Assembly: GCF_036203305.1 (NCBI RefSeq)
Contig: NZ_CP108131.1
Location: 372,001 to 436,000 of the forward strand
Length of the DNA stretch: 64,000 nucleotides
Source: Streptomyces sp. NBC_00190
GTDB lineage: Bacteria > Actinomycetota > Actinomycetes > Streptomycetales > Streptomycetaceae
Direction: 5' to 3'
The number at the start of each line of letters is the position of its first letter. The first letter of the stretch is position 1. The notes beneath the pieces are model-generated. The model had not been told where the DNA came from. It saw only the letters and a list, made by a program, of their open reading frames with translations, and made no database searches. A program made the translations under genes and the position numbers. Shown one piece after another: positions 9,670 to 18,463 of this stretch.

Positions 9670-10494
9670 TCCGGCTCCTCATCGAGAAGCACTTGACTGG
9701 ATGGGTGTGCGCTCGTGTCAGGTTCCAGCTACTCCCCGGAGTCCTCGGAGGGGTCCATCGAGGTTCACGGCTGCGGCAGGTAGGCGTCCCGGGGCCTGGG
9801 ATCCGTTGAGGCTACGGGACGGGTTCGTGCGCGAGGGCTCGGTGTGGAACGCGGCGTTCTGGGATGGGTAGCAGGCCCTGTGACCCAAGGCCTCCGTGCT
9901 GCCCGGCATCACCATGCAGCTGCTGCAAGCTGCCCTGACCCGCGTCGGCGTGCTGTGGTCGACCCACCGGCTGGCAACCGGCGACTTTCCGACACTGCGG
10001 GCCGCCGCAGCGACCAATTCCCACTGCCCCAGCCAACCGCTGGCCGCCATCGACCAGGTTGCCTTCTCCGGCGACGGTGCTGTCCTGACCGATGTCCTCA
10101 ACACCGCCTGGGCCAAGGTCCCCTGGGATGCCGTCTGATAAGCACCACGTCGTCACCGGGAACGAAGCGTCGCCGTGCAGAGGCGATTGACTGCCGCTTC
10201 GCGTGCGGACGCGGGAGAATGAGGACACGCACGGCCATTCCTGAGCCGCGTTCTGGATGGTCATGAGCAGCCCGCCGACCAGCTGGGCTGAAGGAGATCA
10301 GACCGCTGCGCTTCCTGTACCCCGTGGCGCTGGCCAAGGCCGCGGCCGTCAACATCAGGCACCGCGGGGCGGCAGTGCCACCCGCGCACCTGTCCCGTAC
10401 AGGGGCATGACGGGATCCTCACGGAACCGGCCGACAGAAGCGGGCATCTTCTTGTATCGAATCCTGATGTGTCTCGTGCTGGAGGTGCTCCACC
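9670..10494. other. no confident gene
   Basis: One plus-strand frame (9896-10138; MQLLQAALTRVGVLW onward) and another at about 10289-10411 (LKEIRPLRFLYPVALAKAA) have protein-like stretches but neither has a ribosome site or recognised family. They may be tails of genes cut by rearrangement. Confidence 0.3.
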
Positions 10495-10908
10495 GTGGTG
10501 CGCGCGTCGATCGGTCTCCTCTGCGGTGCGGCAGGCCTCATCTGCCTGGTCGTCGGCCTGCGGGCCGTCGCGCGGAAGGTTCGTACACACCGGGCCCTGA
10601 GCACGGGACTGCTCGCCGAGGGACGGGTGTTGCAGACGTACGTGGTCCCCGGGGATCAGGGGCGCGCGGGTGTGCGGCGCGCGGCGGTCGTCTTCCGATC
10701 GGCGGACGGGCGGGAGTTCCTGCTCGACGACCGGTCCGGCCGGCCCCGGGCGGTCAACGACCGGGTGCTCGTGCGCTACCCGCAGGCCCGGCCGCAGCAC
10801 GCGGTCCTCGACGACGTGCCCCGGCGGGTGGCGGGCCCCGCGGTGGTGATCTGCTGCGGGACCGTCTTCGTCGCCGCCTGCTTGTTCGCGGCCGTCCAGA
10901 CGCTGTAA
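10495..10908 (+). CDS. DUF3592-type membrane protein
   Basis: 137 residues from GTG 10495, GGAGG about 10 bases upstream. Two membrane segments: residues 4-22 (GLLCGAAGLICLVVGL) and about 113-133 (GPAVVICCGTVFVAACLF). Between them is a compact beta-rich domain (AEGRVLQTYVV, RAAVVFRSADGREF, DRVLVRYP) typical of DUF3592 proteins. Role unknown; these are usually single small envelope proteins. It is intact although flanked by mobile-element debris. Confidence 0.7.
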   Translation: MVRASIGLLCGAAGLICLVVGLRAVARKVRTHRALSTGLLAEGRVLQTYVVPGDQGRAGVRRAAVVFRSADGREFLLDDRSGRPRAVNDRVLVRYPQARPQHAVLDDVPRRVAGPAVVICCGTVFVAACLFAAVQTL

Positions 10909-10924
10909 CGGAACCCCGGCCAAG

Positions 10925-11286
10925 GCGTCTGGCGACCAAGCTCGTCGAGGCCGCCGACGAGAAGCAGTTGACCAAGACCGTCGCCCGATACGGCCGCGTT
11001 GATCTTTTGTGCATCAACGAGATCGGCTACATGGAACTCGACCTCCGCGGCGCCGAACTCCTCTTCCAGGTCCTCACCGAACGCGAAGAGGAGAACAGCG
11101 TGGCGATCGCCTCGAACGAGTCGTTCTCCGGCTGGACCAAGACGTTCACCGACCCCCGCCTCTGCGCGGCCAGCGTCGACCGCCTCACCTTCGGTGGCAA
11201 CATCAACCGAGACCGGCACCAACTCCTACCGACTCGCCACCACCCGCGCCCGCGCCCGCGCCGAACAACAGCAGACGTCCAGCTGA
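10925..11286 (+). pseudogene. IstB-like ATPase remnant (IS21 family)
   Basis: Begins mid-protein at RRLATKLVEAADEKQ and continues through GYMELDLRGAELLFQVLTER and SNESFSGWTKTF, the second half of an IS21 helper ATPase. The Walker A region is gone, the Walker B acid is changed (LLCINEIGY instead of IDEIGY), and one extra base near 11200 shifts the last 30 residues. Inactive scar. Confidence 0.75.
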
Positions 11287-11340
11287 CACCGACCTGACCT
11301 GCCTGTCCTGCCCTGAATCACCTGGCGCTTTGGGACGTGA

Positions 11341-11625
11341 GTGTCGGAGGATTGCCCTCATGTCCATAGGTGTTCACGATCGCTACACACATGTGCTGCG
11401 GTCGCCGACGATGGACGTGTCTACCGGTTCGACCTCTTCTATGACCGGGACTCTCCACACGGAGCACGGAAGGCCACCATCAGGTCATGGACCGACATCA
11501 CTGACACCTGGCAGGCGGATCCTCTCCAACACGAAATCGCGCAGGCCTTCATCTGGGCCCCTCCGCCGAGGCGAACAGACCTCACACCTCGGCCTGTCAG
11601 CGGACCACTGCCAGACACCGCGTGA
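11341..11625 (+). CDS. hypothetical protein (weak)
   Basis: 94-codon frame; the middle (VADDGRVYRFDLFYDRDSPHG, then SWTDITDTWQADPLQHEI) is protein-like and acidic, the first 18 residues less so. No ribosome site stands out and no family is recognised. It could be the tail of a longer degraded gene. Confidence 0.3.
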   Translation: MSEDCPHVHRCSRSLHTCAAVADDGRVYRFDLFYDRDSPHGARKATIRSWTDITDTWQADPLQHEIAQAFIWAPPPRRTDLTPRPVSGPLPDTA

Positions 11626-11769
11626 GGGCAACACCCCGCACCGCCTCGTCGGCCCACGTGGTCTCAATACTCAAAACTCGGCAACATTTCACAGCCGCCA
11701 GACCACCTGCTGCTGCCAGAACCCCGCTTTCACCTACGCAGCCACGCGGGGTTCGCGAACGCATGCTGG

Positions 11770-11785
11770 CCAATGACGTCATTGG
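11770..11785. promoter_or_regulatory. perfect 16-bp palindrome
   Basis: CCAATGACGTCATTGG is its own reverse complement and lies about 90 bases before the chosen start at 11872, a good position for a dimeric repressor site. No matching regulator is adjacent. Confidence 0.35.
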
Positions 11786-11871
11786 AAGGCCCCGCTCCAC
11801 TTGGCGCGAAGGCGCAGGACCTTGTCGCTCAGTACACCGGGGCTTTTTCTCAATTGCGCGAGGGACTGCAC

Positions 11872-12564
11872 ATGGGCTCCGTGGTCGTAGGTGTCATCGG
11901 CACCTTGATCGGAGTGACAATCGGCGTGGTGGCCCAGCAGGCGCAGGCAATTCGCAACCACACGTGGCAGCGCGAGGACGTACTCAGCAGTGCAAAGCGA
12001 GCCGTGTACGCCGAGTACCTGCGATCCATCAGCGCGAGCTACGCCCAAGCGATCTCAGACAAAAAGAGGACCCGCACCGAGGACGCACACCTGCTTGCCG
12101 CAACAGCCGAGCTAGAGATCCTCTCCGAGCCGGAAGTGGCGGAAGTGGCCCGGGACCTCGCTAACCGGGTAATGGCAGTGCACGAGCGGATCGCAGACGG
12201 CGGTGCGCCCAAGGCGCATGTCGATGCGGTCGATCGCCGCCGGCTAGAGATCGTCGACCTGTTCAAGGCTGATCTCGGGCTCCCGACGCGGGCCAGTGCG
12301 GCTCACGGACCAGGCACGTTCCCGCTGCCGGGCGGCGCGGACAAGATGCCGTTCAACATCGCGACCGGGCCTGACCAGAACGTCTGGTTCACCGAACTCC
12401 TCGGCAACGCCATCGGCCGCGTCGAAGCCCTCCCGGGCCAGGGGGCCGGCCCGCACGCTGCCGACCCGCAGCCGGCCCCGACGCGTCCGCGCCACGAGCG
12501 CCCCCGCCGCTTGCTGCCCTGCGGCACCGGGACACCCCCAGGGGCGGCCTCGTTCTGCCGCTGA
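11872..12564 (+). CDS. membrane-anchored hypothetical fused to a streptogramin-lyase fragment
   Basis: 230 residues from ATG 11872, preceded by GAGGGA at ideal spacing; an in-frame ATG at 11773 is possible but has no ribosome site. Residues 1-20 form one membrane anchor, followed by a charged helical cytoplasmic part (QREDVLSSAKRAVYAEYLR, DRRRLEIVDLFKADLG). From about residue 146 the sequence becomes FPLPGGADKMPFNIATG then NVWFTELLGNAIGRV, a single blade of the virginiamycin B lyase propeller, then proline/arginine-rich residues. A working lyase needs the whole propeller, so this is a fusion scar on an otherwise intact N-terminal gene. Confidence 0.55.
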   Translation: MGSVVVGVIGTLIGVTIGVVAQQAQAIRNHTWQREDVLSSAKRAVYAEYLRSISASYAQAISDKKRTRTEDAHLLAATAELEILSEPEVAEVARDLANRVMAVHERIADGGAPKAHVDAVDRRRLEIVDLFKADLGLPTRASAAHGPGTFPLPGGADKMPFNIATGPDQNVWFTELLGNAIGRVEALPGQGAGPHAADPQPAPTRPRHERPRRLLPCGTGTPPGAASFCR

Positions 12565-12809
12565 CGACACATCCGGGCCCGGCCGCACTGCCGCGTTCCG
12601 GTACCGCTGCTGATACCGGGGCTCACGGCAGCCTGATCTGCGAGTAGCGTCGGCGGCACGGGGTGCGGCCCTGGCCAGCTGCGTCGCGACGCTGGCCGCT
12701 CCCCGAGATACAGGGACAGCCAGGAGAGGGCTGCTGCGCCGGTGGCTTCGCTGCTCCCGTCGGCGTGGCGTGTCCGTTCCTGTCCGTTCTGCACCACTAA
12801 CCTCAGCGC

Positions 12810-13070
12810 ATGGCTGACACGTTCGAGCACGCGCCGCAGGTCTGGACGGCGGGACGGCTGCGCTCCGCTCTCACCGGGGTTACCGACGACACCCCCATCC
12901 ACATCGGGGTCGCGGACGAGCCGGGCAACCTTGAGGGTTACGGCGAATTCGTGCTCGTCGGCGCCGAGCCTGTGGAGATGGAGGCCGACGACAGCACCAC
13001 GCCGCCCCAGGTCCAGTTCACCCTCTTCGCCGACGCCAAGGCAGGCGTGTACTACCTCGACATGGACTGA
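12810..13070 (+). CDS. DUF6225 family protein
   Basis: 86 residues from ATG 12810. The whole length follows the DUF6225 pattern: PQVWTAGRLRSAL, DDTPIHIGVADEPG, YGEFVLVGAEPVE, and the terminal QFTLFADAKAGVYYLDMD. Small soluble acidic protein of unknown role, widespread in Streptomyces and usually in accessory regions. Intact. Confidence 0.75.
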   Translation: MADTFEHAPQVWTAGRLRSALTGVTDDTPIHIGVADEPGNLEGYGEFVLVGAEPVEMEADDSTTPPQVQFTLFADAKAGVYYLDMD

Positions 13071-13632
13071 GCGGCTTCGTCCACGAGAAAGAACCCACTG
13101 GGAGTGCTTGGTGCGGGCGTCGGTCATGGTCGGGTCTTGGGGTGGCAGTCGACGGCGAGAGGGACGCGGTCCGGGACCGGCCACAGCCCCGAGCAGGCCT
13201 GCGCGGACGTTCTCGCCATCGCGAGCCCTTCGACAAGCAAAACTGCGTGCTCATCCAATGATCGGATCCGCCGGTACCAAGTATCCCGGTCCCGTTCACG
13301 GCGATGAGCACTCCCATCTGGGCACCATCACGGGCGCGCTGCACTTCAGCGTCCGGCGTCAGCCGAGGTGAGCTCGCCCGTGGCGGCGGAGCCGGTTTCG
13401 GAACCGAGGGTTGCCTGCTCATGGTGACGGCCAGGCGAGGCCGAGGAGGAATTGTGGCAGCTCTGGCTCGGATTCCGGGATCCCGACGACGCCGCGAACC
13501 GCACCCCGGTGCGCGGGTGGCCGGGGCCGGCGGCCGCCGGGTGTTCGGCGCCCGCCGGTCCAGCTCCATGTAGCCGAGCTCGTTTCCCGAAGCGGCGCGG
13601 GAGGCATCCGTGGCCAGCATGAAGGTCGTCAT
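13071..13632. other. degraded spacer
   Basis: No intact gene. On the minus strand at about 13552-13590 a short run (NELGYMELDRRA) matches the Walker B neighbourhood of IS21 IstB proteins, hinting at a second tiny IstB scrap; the rest is unrecognised. Confidence 0.3.
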
Positions 13633-13977
13633 CTACAGGCCGAGGCTCAACAGGATCGTGACCGTCGGCGGGAACGGCGCGACCCACCCCGCCCATCGGC
13701 GTGCCCTGGCCAGGGTGGGGTGTCGCAGGGGCAGCCGGGACGCCACCACGAGCAAAGGGGTAACCGTCCAGGACGCCCACCAGCAGGTTATGAGGACCGC
13801 CACGGTCTGAGGGTGAACCTCCCTGGCCATCCCGGCCAGACACCCGAAGATGAAGGCGACCGGGATCAAGGCCACCGTTGCAACCGTGCCCCATATCGAC
13901 ACCTTGCCGATGGCACGGGCCTCGGCGGCACGGTCGGCAAGCAGAACGGAGGTTGTCTTGTGCATGGGTACAGCCAA
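13633..13977 (-). CDS. small integral membrane protein
   Basis: 114 residues (or 110 from ATG 13965). Three hydrophobic segments: GTVATVALIPVAFIFGCLAG, VAVLITCWWASWTVTPLLVV and the C-terminal WVAPFPPTVTILLSLGL. The short amino end is cytoplasmic and charged. No family recognised; composition and codon use look real. Confidence 0.6.
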   Translation of the reverse strand: MAVPMHKTTSVLLADRAAEARAIGKVSIWGTVATVALIPVAFIFGCLAGMAREVHPQTVAVLITCWWASWTVTPLLVVASRLPLRHPTLARARRWAGWVAPFPPTVTILLSLGL

Positions 13978-14081
13978 GCGGCTCCGGCACGGGTTCGCCT
14001 GGGCGTACGTACTCAGCTCCTCGTCGGCCCCGTACTCATTTCAGAGCCGGGACACTGACATCTCGCGTCGTCTCCCTGCCG

Positions 14082-14139
14082 GACGACACGAGAGCCTTCA
14101 GCGAGAAACGACACCGACCTCCGCCAGGAAAACGACACC
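14082..14139. repeat. IS21-type terminal repeats
   Basis: Three spaced copies of an ACGACAC core (about 14083, 14109 and 14133; the last two extend to AAACGACACC). Read on the minus strand they give TGTCGTTT motifs about 25 bases apart, the multiple-terminal-repeat pattern of IS21-family ends. This fits the IstB scraps at 10.9 and 13.6 kb and suggests a largely deleted IS21 element. Confidence 0.45.
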
Positions 14140-14450
14140 TACAACACCACAAGCCAGACGGCTGACAAGCCCAGACCGTGCGCAGATTCAGCGAGCCAAC
14201 GCAGCCACGAACCGTTCAACCAACCTGCACAACCCCAGGTCAGGTGCCTGACGACTGTTCAGTTTCACTGACCGGCGACAGTAGAGCCGGCAACCGGCGC
14301 ACCGCCGGCCCCCACAACGCCCGAACCGACACGGCCGGCAACACCCCGCCCAAGCCTTCCCAGACTGGCGGCTGCACTTCCTCATCCACCATCAGGAGCG
14401 ATGCGAGGGCGACGGCTGCAGCCTTCGCCGAGGCGGGATTGATCCAGAGT

Positions 14451-14610
14451 TCACCCGCCGGGACATACGGGGGCGGTTTTCTGGTCCGGCAGGTACGCCG
14501 CCCGTTCTTCCGCTGTGAGCTCGCGGTTGACCGCCTGGCAGATCTTCCGGATCGCTGCGGCAGACGGGGGCGATAGCGCACCCGAAGCGGTCTGGCACCG
14601 CTGGTAGACC
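14451..14610 (-). pseudogene. C-terminal tail of a WD40-repeat protein
   Basis: A minus-strand frame reads AAAIRKICQAVNRELTAEER then AAYLPDQKTAPVCPGG and stop. This AxxICxxxxRxLTxxEWxxYLP....PxC pattern is the usual last 40 residues of Streptomyces WD40/nSTAND proteins. Nothing of the repeats remains upstream; a TAG lies about 60 bases before. Gene fragment only. Confidence 0.5.
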
Positions 14611-14818
14611 GCACCGCGCTCACCGCGCCACTACGTCGGAGCGCATCCTCGGAGGGCAGAGGAAGGGCATCGTGGAACTGGTGGCGGGGCCGGTCAGCCC
14701 CCGCGACACCACGAGTTCAACCTCAACAGCATTGCCAGGAGTCGGAAGGAAGTTCGCGACGACGCTTCCATCGAGCCCCTCCCTCCGGCGCTGGCAATCC
14801 ACTCAACCCTCGCTATGC

Positions 14819-14854
14819 AAATATCCCCGCCTCTCGTAAGAGGCGGGAATATTT
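14819..14854 (-). terminator. strong hairpin terminator
   Basis: Left arm AAATATCCCCGCCTCT, loop CGTA, right arm AGAGGCGGGAATATTT: a 16-bp stem with one G-T wobble, 40 bases after the stop of the 39-residue membrane peptide gene. The A/T-rich outer part gives a short T run on either strand. Confidence 0.75.
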
Positions 14855-14893
14855 CACAAGCAGCAATTCAAGTGGCGCATTCCGCTGACGCCA

Positions 14894-15013
14894 TCAATCG
14901 TCGTCGGCCGAGCGGGAGTTACGTTTCTTCCAGATCGCACCACCCGCCACGCATGCGACGAGGAGTACGAACAGAACGGGAATGAGCGATCCGAAGCCCA
15001 CGCTTCCGAACAT
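14894..15013 (-). CDS. 39-residue single-pass membrane peptide
   Basis: Short gene starting at ATG 15013 with AAGGAG 6 bases upstream (CAAGGAGATATT). The product is MFGSVGFGSLIPVLFVLLVA followed by CVAGGAIWKK and a charged end RNSRSADDD: one hydrophobic helix of about 22 residues with a positive then acidic cytoplasmic tail. A strong terminator follows, and a perfect palindrome lies 24 bases upstream, so it appears to be a complete regulated unit. The secreted protein gene at 15158-15895 is just upstream on the same strand. Function unknown. Confidence 0.65.
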   Translation of the reverse strand: MFGSVGFGSLIPVLFVLLVACVAGGAIWKKRNSRSADDD

Positions 15014-15036
15014 AATATCTCCTTGACGCACCGAGA

Positions 15037-15052
15037 AATCGGCTAGCCGATT
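15037..15052. promoter_or_regulatory. perfect palindrome upstream of the membrane peptide
   Basis: AATCGGCTAGCCGATT is a perfect 16-bp inverted repeat 24 bases before the ATG at 15013, where an operator or a leader hairpin would act. It also separates this gene from the secreted-protein gene. Confidence 0.45.
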
Positions 15053-15157
15053 CGGGACGTCAGCGGGAGTACCATACGTTGACCATCCCCGCGTTCGATC
15101 GGACTGCGACCCACGATCACCGACACGGCATTTGCGGCGACTGCAAACCCGTTGGGC

Positions 15158-15895
15158 CTACTCGTCCTTGAGATACCCGCCGACGAAGCCCCGGTAGTCG
15201 CCCCAGACGCGCTCGCGCTCGTCCCAGGAGCTGCCCCAGCAGGACGCCGTCCAGATGGTCTCGCTCTGCGCGTTGTCGGCCGGCGGCGAGGAGATCCACT
15301 CCTTCACCGGGCTGTGGGAGAAGTCGCACCCCGGCACGTAGAGGTAGTGGGAGGCGCTGCCCGGGTACACCTTCGTGGTGTCCTTGCCCTTGACCTGGTA
15401 GTTGGTCCGCACAGAGACCCGCGAGACCTTGACCCCCAAGAACTTGTCGGTGTAGGAGTACGAGGCCCACATGTCGTGGTAGCCGGACGCCCTGAGCGCC
15501 GCGCTGGAGTTGGGGGACGCGTCGTCGCCACCGCCGGTGGACTCGCGCTCCACCACGACATCGCCGCCCGCCAGCACCGACCGCGTGATGCCCGCGGCAG
15601 CCGGGGACTCAGCCGCGTCGAAGAGCTGCTTGATCAGGGTGCGGTCCTCCAGCAGGTCGAGGAACCGGGTCTTCTGGGCAGCCGAAAGGGCCGAGAACCC
15701 CTGCGCCGTCTCCTTGGCCTGCTCGTCCCCCTGAGCCGACTTCATCGCGAGGTAGGCCTGGTACTTGGCGACCCGGGAAGCCTGTGAGGCCAAGCCGTCG
15801 TCGGCCTGAGCCGAACCGGGGATCATCGCAAGAGCTATTCCGGCAAGAGTGACGCCGGCAGTGGTGGTGAGGCCTTTTCTGATCGCGGAGCGCAT
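15158..15895 (-). CDS. secreted protein of unknown function
   Basis: 245 residues with a signal peptide (MRSAIRKG, hydrophobic core to IPGSAQA, cleavage near residue 32). The mature part begins with a helical region of about 85 residues (YQAYLAMKSAQGDEQAKETA) then a strand-rich domain with aromatic residues and two cysteines (GCDF and SCWG) that may form a disulfide. GAGGAGAG precedes the ATG. No known family. The same-strand membrane peptide lies 144 bases downstream, and the local base composition is somewhat less GC-rich than the flanks. Confidence 0.7.
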   Translation of the reverse strand: MRSAIRKGLTTTAGVTLAGIALAMIPGSAQADDGLASQASRVAKYQAYLAMKSAQGDEQAKETAQGFSALSAAQKTRFLDLLEDRTLIKQLFDAAESPAAAGITRSVLAGGDVVVERESTGGGDDASPNSSAALRASGYHDMWASYSYTDKFLGVKVSRVSVRTNYQVKGKDTTKVYPGSASHYLYVPGCDFSHSPVKEWISSPPADNAQSETIWTASCWGSSWDERERVWGDYRGFVGGYLKDE

Positions 15896-16207
15896 ACTGG
15901 TTTTCTCTCCTCTTTGCTTGCCACTCGCTTAATTCGGGCAGGAAAGGGAGAGGCACACAAACGCGCACCTCAAGGCCCCGGCCCCCCGTGTCACGCGCCC
16001 GCCTTTCGGTCCCCGCGGTCGCGCCTCACAAAGAGTGCCCGAGCGCGCGGCGACACGTCAATCGATCCCAAATCATTTGAGGATCATCTGAGTTAAGGAG
16101 GTGCCGCAGCCCGCCAACGTTCCGGAATTAAAGAATCCGCCAATAGGGAGTTTGCGAACCGATGAAACTGGGCCACCCAATGCCCCGGAACACCCGCTTT
16201 CCCCCCG

Positions 16208-16545
16208 ATGTCCCCCGGCCTTCGCGAAGACCTACGGCACGAAGTGGCCCAGGCCGTCACGAAGATCATCGAGGACTGGGAGGAGCTGCTGGTGGCGTTC
16301 TACAACTTTCCAGCCGAGCACTGGATCCACCTGCGGACCACGAACCCGATCGAGTCCACGTTCTCCACCGTCAAACTCCGCGCCAAGGTCACCCGCGGCG
16401 CCGGCCGCCCGGCAGCGGCGCCCGCGATGGTGCCCAGGCCCGATGGCGCGCGATCACCGGCGCCCACCTCGTCCCGCTGGTCCGCGCCGGGGCCCGCTTC
16501 GAACGCGGTCAGCTCGTCGAACGCCCCAAAGACCTCGCAGCATGA
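16208..16545 (+). pseudogene. IS256 (mutator) transposase remnant
   Basis: The piece WEELLVAFYNFPAEHWIHLR then TTNPIESTFSTVKLRAKVT is the conserved C-terminal part of IS256 transposases; the last part (DGAQARWRAITGAHLVPLVR, ending LVERPKDLAA) continues in another frame after a shift near 16395. The N-terminal catalytic region is missing. Confidence 0.75.
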
Positions 16546-16683
16546 ACGTGCTCAGCTGACACACTGAGGCCGAAGCGCAGAACCGCACAGAGGACCCAGA
16601 CGCCCGTGCTGAACCCACTCGACGCTCCAGACGCGGTGTCAGCCGCAGCTGAACCGCTCGAGGACCTGCTCGACGACTGCAAC

Positions 16684-17060
16684 CATGGGTCGTCCATATG
16701 CCACTGACGTGTCGCGGCGTCGCCGCGGTCTAACGCTGCTGCCGCCCGGGCCGACGAGGTCGCCAGGGCCGCGGCCGGTAGCTGACCGGCTGTGTCTGCA
16801 AGGCGTCTTGTACGTGCTCTGCAAGACTCGCGTGGCAACTTCTGCCCCCTGAGCTGGGGTTCGGCTCGGGGCCGACCTGCTGGCGAAGGCTGGAGCGGTG
16901 ACAGCAAGCCGGGGTCTTCGACCAGCCGCACCGCATTTTGCTCGCCGAGCTGAACGTGCCGGCCGCCTCGACGGTTCCAGGGCGTGCATGGACGGCTCGC
17001 ACATCCGCGCGAAAGAAGGGGGAGCCGATACCAGTCCGTCGCCGGTCGCCCTGCTCCGGC
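16684..17060 (+). pseudogene. IS5-family transposase, heavily degraded
   Basis: Pieces in order: LCLQGVLYVLCKTR, frame change, VAWQLLPPELGFGSGPTCWR, then RRLER followed by TGA where the family has tryptophan (TGG), QQAGVFDQPHRILLAEL, frame change, and RACMDGSHIRAKEGGADTSP which holds the first catalytic aspartate. The sequence stops there; the C-terminal half is gone. At least three lesions. Confidence 0.7.
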
Positions 17061-17254
17061 GTTTCATGCTTGAACGCGTGATCGGACAGGATCGCATCCA
17101 TGAACTTTGAGCCGGACAGTCGGACCTTCCGAGGTCGGGCCGCCGCTTCAGGTAGCGCTGCTGCCGGGTGGCGCGGATCGGCACTGGGCACAGGCTGATC
17201 CGCCACGTGTGTCGGGCGCACGGATCCCGAGCCTGCGTTCGTTACGCCGCTACC

Positions 17255-18439
17255 ATGCGCCGCATGCCGGACGCCCTGACCATCCCTCAGCCGTTCACCC
17301 CGCAGACCGCCCCCGCGGCGCTCGAGGACCTGCGGGCGCGGCTCCGCAGGACGCGTTGGCCGGACACGCCCGAGGACGCCGGGTGGTCGCTCGGGACCGA
17401 CCTCGACTACCTCCGCGACCTCGTCACCTACTGGGCGGACCGTTTCGACTGGCCGGCGCAGGAAACGGCACTCGCCCGGCTCCCCCGCTTCCGCGTGGCG
17501 CTCGGCGGCCTCGGGATCCACTTCGTGCACGCCCGGGCCGTCGCGCCGGCCGGGCCGGTGCTGCCGCTGGTCCTCAGCCACGGCTGGCCGGACTCGTTCT
17601 GGCGGTACACGAAGGTCATCCCCCTCCTGTCCGACCCCGGCGCGCACGGCGCCGATCCTGCGGATGCCTTCGACGTGGTCGTGCCCGACATGCCGGGCTA
17701 CGGGTACTCGGACCGTCCCGCGGGCCCGCCCCTCGACTCCATTGCTGTCGCCGGACTGTGGGCCGAGCTCATGGACCTCCTCGGCTACACGCACTTCGGC
17801 GCCGCGGGCGGGGACATCGGCAGCCATGTGAGCCGCTACCTCGGGCTCGACCACCCCGAACGGGTGGTGGCCGTCCACCGCACCGACGCGGGTGTGCCCG
17901 TCTTCACCGGCGACCCTGCGCACCTCGCGCCCGAGGAGCGCGCCTGGCTCGAGAGCGCCGCGGCCTGGGGCGGGAACGAGGGTGCCTACGCAGCCGTGCA
18001 CCGCACGAAGCCCCAGACCGCAGCCGTCGGGCTCAACGACTCGCCGGCCGGGCTCGCCGCGTGGATCGTCGAGAAGCTGCGATCGTGGAGCGACTGCGAC
18101 GGTGACGTCGAGCGGAGCTTCACGAAGGACGAGATCCTTACGAACCTCACGATCTACTGGCTCACAGGGACGATCGGTTCGTCGATGCGCATGTACCGCG
18201 CGAACGCCGCGGTCCCGCTCGCCCAGCACGCCCGCCGGGTCGAGGTGCCGTCCGGCTTCTCGCTCTTCCCCGGTGACGTCGTCCGTCCGCCGCGGGCGTG
18301 GCTCGAGCGCACGACGAACCTCGTGCGTGTGAGCGAGCCTGCGCACGGCGGGCACTTCGCGCCCTTCGAGGAGCCCGAGCTCTATGCGGAGGAGCTGCGC
18401 GCGTTCTTCCGCCCGTACCGGTCGGCGGCAACTGGCTGA
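17255..18439 (+). CDS. epoxide hydrolase (EHN-type alpha/beta hydrolase)
   Basis: 394 residues from ATG 17255 (ATG 17264 also possible). Starts with the N-terminal epoxide-hydrolase segment (ALEDLRARLRRTRWPDTPED), then LSHGWPDSFW as the oxyanion loop, nucleophile Asp187 in AAGGDIGSHVS, and the late GGHFAPFEEP with the catalytic histidine. Family members open epoxides by an aspartyl ester and add water; substrates are often xenobiotic or polyketide epoxides. Length is normal and no lesion is seen. Stands alone between transposon and CHAT-gene debris. Confidence 0.85.
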   Translation: MRRMPDALTIPQPFTPQTAPAALEDLRARLRRTRWPDTPEDAGWSLGTDLDYLRDLVTYWADRFDWPAQETALARLPRFRVALGGLGIHFVHARAVAPAGPVLPLVLSHGWPDSFWRYTKVIPLLSDPGAHGADPADAFDVVVPDMPGYGYSDRPAGPPLDSIAVAGLWAELMDLLGYTHFGAAGGDIGSHVSRYLGLDHPERVVAVHRTDAGVPVFTGDPAHLAPEERAWLESAAAWGGNEGAYAAVHRTKPQTAAVGLNDSPAGLAAWIVEKLRSWSDCDGDVERSFTKDEILTNLTIYWLTGTIGSSMRMYRANAAVPLAQHARRVEVPSGFSLFPGDVVRPPRAWLERTTNLVRVSEPAHGGHFAPFEEPELYAEELRAFFRPYRSAATG

Positions 18440-18463
18440 GGGCGTCGCCGTGCGCCGTCTCGG

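Noticed and set aside
13552..13590. Possible second IstB scrap (NELGYMELDRRA)
   Set aside because: Only twelve residues match; mentioned as spacer content but too short for a feature of its own.
16730..18355. 541-codon minus-strand frame
   Set aside because: Overlaps the complete epoxide hydrolase on the other strand; arginine/glutamate/glycine-rich shadow.
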